Assembly: GCA_002724245.1 (NCBI GenBank)
Contig: PBOG01000051.1
Span: forward strand, 10,393 to 54,037
Direction: 5' to 3'
Length of the DNA: 43,645 nucleotides
From: Planctomycetaceae bacterium
GTDB lineage: Bacteria > Planctomycetota > Planctomycetia > Pirellulales > Pirellulaceae
Position numbers and translations under genes: made by a program. Below the pieces are notes generated by a model that searched no databases, had not been told where the DNA came from, and was given only the letters and a program-made list of their open reading frames with translations. Position 1 is the stretch's first letter, and each line of letters opens with the position of its first letter. Of this stretch, positions 36,211 to 43,645 are shown piece after piece.

Positions 36211-38379
36211 TCAATAGCTGAGTTCATATCCCAAATGTGCCGACGCGCCTGGTCCGTCGACACCACTTCCATGGACGCGGTAGGCCCGGTCCGTCAAGTT
36301 CTCCACCCAGAGAGAAATCCGTTCAAATGAGCTGATCCAACGACCCGCGCGCACGTTCAACGTTCCGTAACCAGGCGTCCCACCGTCCGGTATTCGCCGG
36401 TCTGTAACATCCTGAAAATTCAACCGGTCCGCCCTCCGCACCAACCATAAGTAACCGTCTATGTAAGTGCCGCTGGGGTCTCGCCAGCGCATTCCCACGA
36501 TTCCTTGTGTTGGTGGAATGCGGCTCAAGGGTTCCAGCATCTCAAGATCGACTCCATGGTAATAAGTAAAATTCCCATAGACGCTCCACCCCGATTCGAG
36601 CTGCCGTTCCAGCGCCAGCTCCAGCCCATTGATGTGCGCATCCCGGTTCGACCTGGAAAACAGCGTTGTCGTTCCGGATACACTTGCTGGGCTGCGCAGA
36701 ATCATGTCTTCAATATCCATCCAGAAGTAGAAGACCTCCCCCCGCAGCTGGTCACCATCCAGTTTCAATCCGACGTCATAATTCCTGCTGTTCTCGGGTC
36801 GCAAATCGACACTTGGTGTATCTGCCGCATCCTGCTGGACATTGTCGTTGGTCGCTGCCAGATCATCGAGATTAGGGGCTCGAAACCCGTCCGCGACAGA
36901 ACTCACCAAACGCAAATTGCTCGTTAACGCATAATTCAAACCCAGCGAAGTAGACCAGTTCTGGAATGTCGGATTCACATAGACGGGTGTGTCATCCCCC
37001 GCAATGTTCACCGTCGGCGTTGCAGACACACCGATCCTGGTAAACCTCGTCCCCACCACGCTCGAGAGGCGTTCCGTCCAATTGGCCGACCACTCTGCAA
37101 AGGTCCCGAACTGATTGTAGATGCCATCATCCGGATAAGGTGGCGTTGATGATCCAACCCACTCTCCTGTATCTGCGACGTACCGATCGCGAAATGAAGA
37201 AACGTTATCGTGGTACATATCCAGGCCATAGTTTAACCGCCCGAGCCACGCTAAATCGCTAGAAAACAACGCGTTGAATCCTAACACGACATTGTCGGTT
37301 CCTTGCTCGTCAAAAGTACTTCGACTAAACCTCCGATCGACGACCTCTTCGCGTTGTCGGTGTAGCGAAGTCGTCAACGAAAAACGATCAAAGAGAAAAG
37401 GCAATTCCACTCCCTGGTATCGCCAATACATGAGCGATCTCTGCTGCGGATCAATAACCGTCAGGCGCGAAGGAAAGCGGTCACTACGAGCAACATCTTC
37501 TTGCTCAAAATGCTGCAGAGACAGCGTCATCAGGTAATTGTCTCTGATGCGATATTCCAATTTGACATCACCTGCCCACTGCGAATAGTCGGTCCACGGC
37601 TGACGACCCAATGTCCCACCACGGTCCAAGCTGTTGAAATTCCCGTAAGATGCGCCACCAAAGAACGCTGAATTCCCCACACTGCCTTCGACATTCATGC
37701 GTGAGTAATAACCCAGGTCCGCTGTGGAAAACCGATGAATCCACTGCCCGCTTCGACTGTCGTAGCTGCCTCGATTGATACCACTACGCGTGACGACGTT
37801 GATTACGCCACCTAGAGCATCAGAGCCATACAAAACTGCTTGTGGGCCACGGATCACTTCAATGTGCTGCACCATTCCGGGATCGATGGTGTCAAAGAAT
37901 TGGTTGGGCCCCAAACGAAACGTCGCGTTGTTCAAGCGAATGCCATCTACCAGGATTAATACTTGCTGCCCAGTCAATCCACGTATAAAAGGCGCGGCCG
38001 ATCCCCGCTGAGTGCGTTGCATGACCACACCCACTTCGTTCTGCATGGCATCAAACATCTCCACCGGAATTCGTTCTGCCAGCTCGCGACGATCAATCAG
38101 CGTACGAAATACAGGGTCCTCCAGCAGCGAGCGGGTAACACGACGTCCCGTTTCAAAAGGCGTTCCCCGCTGATTAGTGAACGGGAACAACTGCATGCGT
38201 AATACGTCATCAACATTAATGGAATCTTGTGTACTCTCAGGTTCCGCCAGCGTCTCCGGCTGTACTTCGATCTCAGGTAGCGTGGGAGGCTGCTGTTCCA
38301 TCTCCTGAGCAACCACGAACTCTACGCATCCCCCAAAGACCAGTGTGCTGACGACAAAGTAAAACGTCCTTGGAACCAT
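36211..38379 (-). CDS. TonB-dependent outer-membrane receptor
   Basis: The 722-aa protein begins with a signal peptide (FYFVVSTLVFGGCVEFVVA). The plug domain is at about 90-215 (VPVEMFDAMQNEVGVVMQRT-like, FIRGLTGQQVLILVDGIRLNN, IEVIRGPQAVLYGSDALGGVINVVT). The 22-strand barrel ends in the outer-membrane signature WVENLTDRAYRVHGSGVDGPG and a terminal aromatic residue (LGYELSY). It imports a scarce ligand such as a siderophore, cobalamin or another large molecule using TonB energy, and the substrate cannot be read here. No TonB, ExbB or binding-protein gene is near. Its presence supports a diderm planctomycete envelope. Confidence 0.95.
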   Translation of the reverse strand: MVPRTFYFVVSTLVFGGCVEFVVAQEMEQQPPTLPEIEVQPETLAEPESTQDSINVDDVLRMQLFPFTNQRGTPFETGRRVTRSLLEDPVFRTLIDRRELAERIPVEMFDAMQNEVGVVMQRTQRGSAAPFIRGLTGQQVLILVDGIRLNNATFRLGPNQFFDTIDPGMVQHIEVIRGPQAVLYGSDALGGVINVVTRSGINRGSYDSRSGQWIHRFSTADLGYYSRMNVEGSVGNSAFFGGASYGNFNSLDRGGTLGRQPWTDYSQWAGDVKLEYRIRDNYLMTLSLQHFEQEDVARSDRFPSRLTVIDPQQRSLMYWRYQGVELPFLFDRFSLTTSLHRQREEVVDRRFSRSTFDEQGTDNVVLGFNALFSSDLAWLGRLNYGLDMYHDNVSSFRDRYVADTGEWVGSSTPPYPDDGIYNQFGTFAEWSANWTERLSSVVGTRFTRIGVSATPTVNIAGDDTPVYVNPTFQNWSTSLGLNYALTSNLRLVSSVADGFRAPNLDDLAATNDNVQQDAADTPSVDLRPENSRNYDVGLKLDGDQLRGEVFYFWMDIEDMILRSPASVSGTTTLFSRSNRDAHINGLELALERQLESGWSVYGNFTYYHGVDLEMLEPLSRIPPTQGIVGMRWRDPSGTYIDGYLWLVRRADRLNFQDVTDRRIPDGGTPGYGTLNVRAGRWISSFERISLWVENLTDRAYRVHGSGVDGPGASAHLGYELSY

Positions 38380-38794
38380 AACAACGACGCATCCGTGAGC
38401 AGGAATGAAAGCAAACGACCGATATCATTCGCTGCGCCACACCAGGAATCCTGGTGGCACAGCGAGTGGCAAACAGCAAACCCAAATTCCGCTAGCAAGC
38501 CTGGCGGATTCCACAGCAAAACAGTGGTTGCGTCGGTTATCGGCTGCCACCGACATTCCGGATCAGGAAAGCTGGTCCGTCTGCGCAAAATTTGCGGGCA
38601 ATCTCGTCCGCAGCGCCAGCAGTGCTGGCGCTGTCGAGTCGCCAGATAGCGCGACGTCGATACCAGTTACACCGCTACCGGAGTTGAGCAGAAAACCAGT
38701 TCGAAACAATCCCGTTCCAGCAAACGCGTGGAGTAACAGCTCGTGTGTGCAATTGGTCTCTCGCGAACCAATGTATGCCACAGAAAGCTCTGGC
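38380..38794. other. Intergenic region upstream of the TonB receptor with strong hairpins
   Basis: These 415 bases hold no confident gene. A minus-strand frame of 94 codons (38563-38847) overlaps the end of the C45 gene and lacks recognisable motifs. Two hairpins stand out: CAGCGCCAGC-AGT-GCTGGCGCTG (38611-38633, 10-bp perfect arms) and a 9-10 bp imperfect stem around ACCAGGAATCCTGGT (38441-38455). The second lies about 60 bases upstream of the receptor start and could act in its leader. Confidence 0.4.
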
Positions 38795-39856
38795 TCAGTC
38801 CAATCGATATGTTTCAAATGGTCGACAACAGGGCGTCCCGCGAGCAATATACATCGCCTGACTAGCCGGCGCGATCACGACAGACAGCACCGTCTCCCAG
38901 AATCCATGCTGCGGGTGGTCATTAGGGTGCCGACAGATCGAACGCGGAAACCCCTCGTGATCCGCTAACAAGCTCTGCGCATCTTCCACCGTGAGTGGTC
39001 GCGGTAAAGTCTGCAATTGCTGGTCGATCCGTACTTTGCGTGGCCCAGACTCGATTAACTCGTCAAATTGTTCGTTGATGGTGACCAGTTCGTCATGCAC
39101 ACAGTGATTGGTATGGGTCAAATGGCCCTCTTGATCCTCCCTTAACACATACACCTCGTCGATCGTCACCTCCAAATCCGCGGGCCCCTGGGGAGTCGCT
39201 AACAGAATGTTTGCTGGCACTGCGCGCTCGGCGCGCCGTACGGCATCAATCGCACCATCCAATGTAGACGTTTCGAAGATACCACGGAGCGTAAAATAGT
39301 GCGGAACGCCTGTTGGCCGACTCGGAGCCGGCAACGTGTTGAGACAGGCACCGATTCCGTGTTCATTCAGCCCGATGTACGCAATCAGTCCGACTTGAGT
39401 GACATTGATTAACGCCGGCTTGCCTTTGGGACGCCGAGTGAGCACCACGGTGTAAGGGTCAAGTGCCGGATCGTTGTCCCAATTCTGTGCTACGAGCGGT
39501 GGGCTCCCTCCCCCTTGTGTGGCGGCGAATGACGTACAGCCTGCGTCAGATTCCACGGTGAATTGATTACGAACCTGAAGCAACATTAGGTCCTCGAGAG
39601 AAACCCCCGCCGCCTCAGCCATTCCGGTAAGCTCATCCACCATGTCCGCTGAATACGCGTTCGCATGAACCAGGCTATCACGAGCGATCTGATACGCGCG
39701 ATCCCTGGTAATCGCAATGGTCAAATTCACACGTTCGAGCGCTATCTCGACAAATTCACGAATCTTCTCACGGGCTGCTTCACCAAGCTGGCACCCCATT
39801 TCCCGTGGTGAACCACTGACTTCAATTTCTGGAAACCGAAATGGAACCTCTGGCAT
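38795..39856 (-). CDS. C45-family peptidase / acyl-CoA:6-APA acyltransferase-like Ntn hydrolase
   Basis: The ATG at 39856 has AAAGGA about eight bases upstream and gives 353 aa. The Ntn-hydrolase nucleophile is C107 in DAGCTSFAAT, preceded by G106, the same Gly-Cys pair cleaved autocatalytically in penicillin acyltransferases, so processing into two chains is expected. Other family marks are LVAQNWDND, GLIAYIGLNEHGIGACLNTL and HTNHCVHDEL. These enzymes transfer or hydrolyse acyl groups on amide bonds. There is no signal peptide. It is followed upstream by an N-acyl-D-amino-acid deacylase gene on the same strand, 74 bases away, which suggests a shared role with N-acylated amino compounds. Confidence 0.92.
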   Translation of the reverse strand: MPEVPFRFPEIEVSGSPREMGCQLGEAAREKIREFVEIALERVNLTIAITRDRAYQIARDSLVHANAYSADMVDELTGMAEAAGVSLEDLMLLQVRNQFTVESDAGCTSFAATQGGGSPPLVAQNWDNDPALDPYTVVLTRRPKGKPALINVTQVGLIAYIGLNEHGIGACLNTLPAPSRPTGVPHYFTLRGIFETSTLDGAIDAVRRAERAVPANILLATPQGPADLEVTIDEVYVLREDQEGHLTHTNHCVHDELVTINEQFDELIESGPRKVRIDQQLQTLPRPLTVEDAQSLLADHEGFPRSICRHPNDHPQHGFWETVLSVVIAPASQAMYIARGTPCCRPFETYRLD

Positions 39857-39930
39857 CGCATCAATCCTTTTACACGCCTTTTCTTCGGGACGTTGCCTGG
39901 ATCTCGGCTGAGCCGCAGACAAACATGAAT

Positions 39931-41532
39931 CTATGATGGTGTTGTTGCGTAACGCAAGAAACGCCCAGGTGCCGGGCCCGTCTGCGGCTCTTCAGGAACC
40001 CCTTCACGAACAATAACCTGACCGTTGACCACCACATACTGTGTACCAGTCGTCCGCTGATGGGGCTGCTCGTACGTCGCTGGCGCGCTGATGCTCCCTG
40101 GGTCAAACACCACCAGATCTGCGTAGTTCCCAACCTGAACGACTCCACGATGCGCCATTCCAAACCGCTGAGCCGGCCAGCCACTCAACTTGTAGACTGC
40201 ATCTTCGAGCGTCAGCCAGCCCCAATCGCGCACGCCGGAACCTAACAGCCTGCCCACAGAACCATAAACGCGTGGGTGGACCGCTCCATCTTCAAAGTAA
40301 ATACCGTCGCTTCCCATCATGTATAGATCGTGTTGCAAGAACGGTCGAATGAGTTCGTCGTCGCCTTCTTGCATGACGCACAAGACACCAAGTCGTTCTT
40401 CGATCAACAGATCAGCCAAAGCATCGCCCGCCGATTTCTTCGTGCCTTCAACGTAACTTGCCAGTGTTGTTCCCTGATGAACTGCATTCTCCTTGCTCGC
40501 CACCCAAGCAATGTAGATCCGGTCTAAATTCAGGCGATGCGCCTTCAGCCCATCTTCAAACCGGCGACGCACTCCGGGATCATGGAGATACCCCAATACG
40601 GCCAGCGGCCCGTCCTCCCAAACATCGTTGGGCAACAGATAACTCAGCATGGTCGAACCTGGCATATAGGGATAAACGTCGAAGGACAGATCGACATCAC
40701 CACGGTTGCTGTCAAGAAAACCGAGCACCTGTTCAGCATCACACCCCGCAACCGGTTTGAGATGTGAGATATGGACCCGCACACCTGCCCGTCGACCAAT
40801 CTCGACAGCCTCTTGCAACCCTTCCATCAAACCTTTCTTGTAGCGAATGTGAGTGACATACAATCCACCATAGGGCGCCATGGCACGACACACTTCCACT
40901 AACTCGTCTGTCGTCGAAAAACACTGAACGATGTAATCCAGCCCGGTGGATAAACCCACCGCTCCAGACTCCATGCCACGCTGCACTTCGTATTGGATTT
41001 GGCGCATCTGAAAATCGTCGACTGCTCCGCGCCCCCAACCACACACCATCGATCGCAGATTGGCGTAAGGAATATGTGTCATCGCATTTTGCACATTCGA
41101 TCCGTCAATACACTCCATGTACTCAGCCAAGCTCTCCCACCCACGATATTCCTCGAGACGCAGGCCATTCAAGGCACGCAAATAGAACATCCACTGCCGA
41201 GCCGTCTGCTCGTTGACAGGTGCATACGAGATACCGTCGGCTGCCAGGACCTCTGTGGTAAAACCCTGTGCCGTCTTGGCTGCAAGATGAGTTTCCCGCA
41301 AGAACAGGCCGTCGCTGTGATTGTGGACATCCACAAAACCGGGAGCCACAACGAGACCATCGGCTACCAGCGTCTCTTTCGCAGACCCCTCCTGTAAATT
41401 CCCAATCGCGGTGATTCGATCACCAACAATACCGACATCTGCCAACACCGCGGCACTGCCAGTTCCATCAACCAGCGTGCCGCCTTGAATCACTGTGTCA
41501 AACAAAACCTGAACCCTCGCAAGCTGATTCAC
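39931..41532 (-). CDS. N-acyl-D-amino-acid deacylase-like amidohydrolase
   Basis: This 533-aa metal-dependent amidohydrolase shows the N-terminal beta sandwich (VIQGGTLVDGTG), metal-binding PGFVDVHNHSD, GLSTGLDYI, the HISHLK His motif, and MGSDGIYFEDG with the catalytic Asp. The C-terminal LVVFDP and GQVIVREG are typical of D-aminoacylases. It should hydrolyse N-acyl-D-amino acids to D-amino acid plus fatty or short acid in the cytoplasm, relevant to peptidoglycan-derived or modified amino acids. The start is a GTG with no clear ribosome site; a TTG ten codons later with GAGGG upstream is an alternative. Confidence 0.92.
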   Translation of the reverse strand: MNQLARVQVLFDTVIQGGTLVDGTGSAAVLADVGIVGDRITAIGNLQEGSAKETLVADGLVVAPGFVDVHNHSDGLFLRETHLAAKTAQGFTTEVLAADGISYAPVNEQTARQWMFYLRALNGLRLEEYRGWESLAEYMECIDGSNVQNAMTHIPYANLRSMVCGWGRGAVDDFQMRQIQYEVQRGMESGAVGLSTGLDYIVQCFSTTDELVEVCRAMAPYGGLYVTHIRYKKGLMEGLQEAVEIGRRAGVRVHISHLKPVAGCDAEQVLGFLDSNRGDVDLSFDVYPYMPGSTMLSYLLPNDVWEDGPLAVLGYLHDPGVRRRFEDGLKAHRLNLDRIYIAWVASKENAVHQGTTLASYVEGTKKSAGDALADLLIEERLGVLCVMQEGDDELIRPFLQHDLYMMGSDGIYFEDGAVHPRVYGSVGRLLGSGVRDWGWLTLEDAVYKLSGWPAQRFGMAHRGVVQVGNYADLVVFDPGSISAPATYEQPHQRTTGTQYVVVNGQVIVREGVPEEPQTGPAPGRFLRYATTPS

Positions 41533-41637
41533 ACTAAGACAACAGACTCGTCTCTCTCACCACGCCTCATTCTGCGATGCCACCTTGCAGACAGGGATCC
41601 CGAGCAAGCCGAACAAGTGGCACCGGGCACCTCACAG

Positions 41638-43645
<2,008 letters not shown>

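Noticed and set aside
35651-36214. 187-codon minus-strand ORF before rny
   Set aside because: The TTG start, Arg/Trp/Cys-rich sequence and absence of any motif make it unsupported; kept only as an uncertain region.
38380-38600. Cobalamin riboswitch upstream of the TonB receptor
   Set aside because: A CAGGA..CCTGG hairpin and GCCACT resemble parts of a B12 box, but the conserved GGTG/ATCC core and CCCGCCACTGT are absent.

Overview
The window looks like a chromosome segment from a planctomycete, probably Pirellulales-like and marine. The evidence is a DUF1549/DUF1553 cytochrome protein, a giant PA14/multi-haem cytochrome protein, a Hint-terminated HEAT-repeat protein, an rny-ymdB pair, sparse Shine-Dalgarno sites and moderately high GC. 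No rRNA, phage, IS element or CRISPR array was seen. Both ends cut through genes.

Layout: (1) 1-5.9 kb: 3' end of a large planctomycete-type protein, then a small conserved protein translationally coupled to tex on the minus strand. (2) 6.1-8.3 kb: an enolase-superfamily enzyme divergent from an FHA-domain protein. (3) 8.3-11.9 kb: a minus-strand operon of ketosynthase, acyl carrier protein, FAD-dependent desaturase/isomerase-like enzyme and a SelL/AhpC-TSA_2-type redox protein. Read conventionally, the last gene looks truncated. (4) 12.1-21.1 kb: two large secreted haem proteins flanking dapB, then tRNA-Ser(UGA). (5) 21.4-26.7 kb: the Hint protein, a monomeric sarcosine oxidase-like enzyme and, divergently, a DNA methyltransferase fused to a GIY-YIG domain. 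(6) 26.7-35.6 kb: gyrA, a secreted EEP-family hydrolase, an SDR, a lipoprotein, a DUF2752 membrane protein, ymdB and rny. (7) 36.2-43.6 kb: a TonB-dependent receptor, a C45 acyltransferase-like peptidase, an N-acyl-D-amino-acid deacylase and the 5'-open gene of a YyaL/DUF255 thioredoxin-domain protein with a PAEK tandem repeat.

The main discovery is at 8333-8890 (minus). The redox gene starts at a GTG overlapping the upstream stop and reads through one in-frame TGA exactly where this family has its first redox-active cysteine, giving U-L-P-C. An 8-bp hairpin with loop AGUU begins 17 nt after the UGA and fits the bacterial SECIS pattern. This is most likely a selenoprotein that standard gene calling cuts to its C-terminal 131 residues. 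Selenocysteine machinery (selA, selB, selC, selD) is not in the window and must be sought elsewhere in the genome. Secondary leads are the methyltransferase/GIY-YIG fusion with a probable Glu-to-Gln change, the Hint domain without a toxin, the lipid-type operon that carries the selenoprotein, and an enolase-superfamily protein with altered metal-ligand positions.
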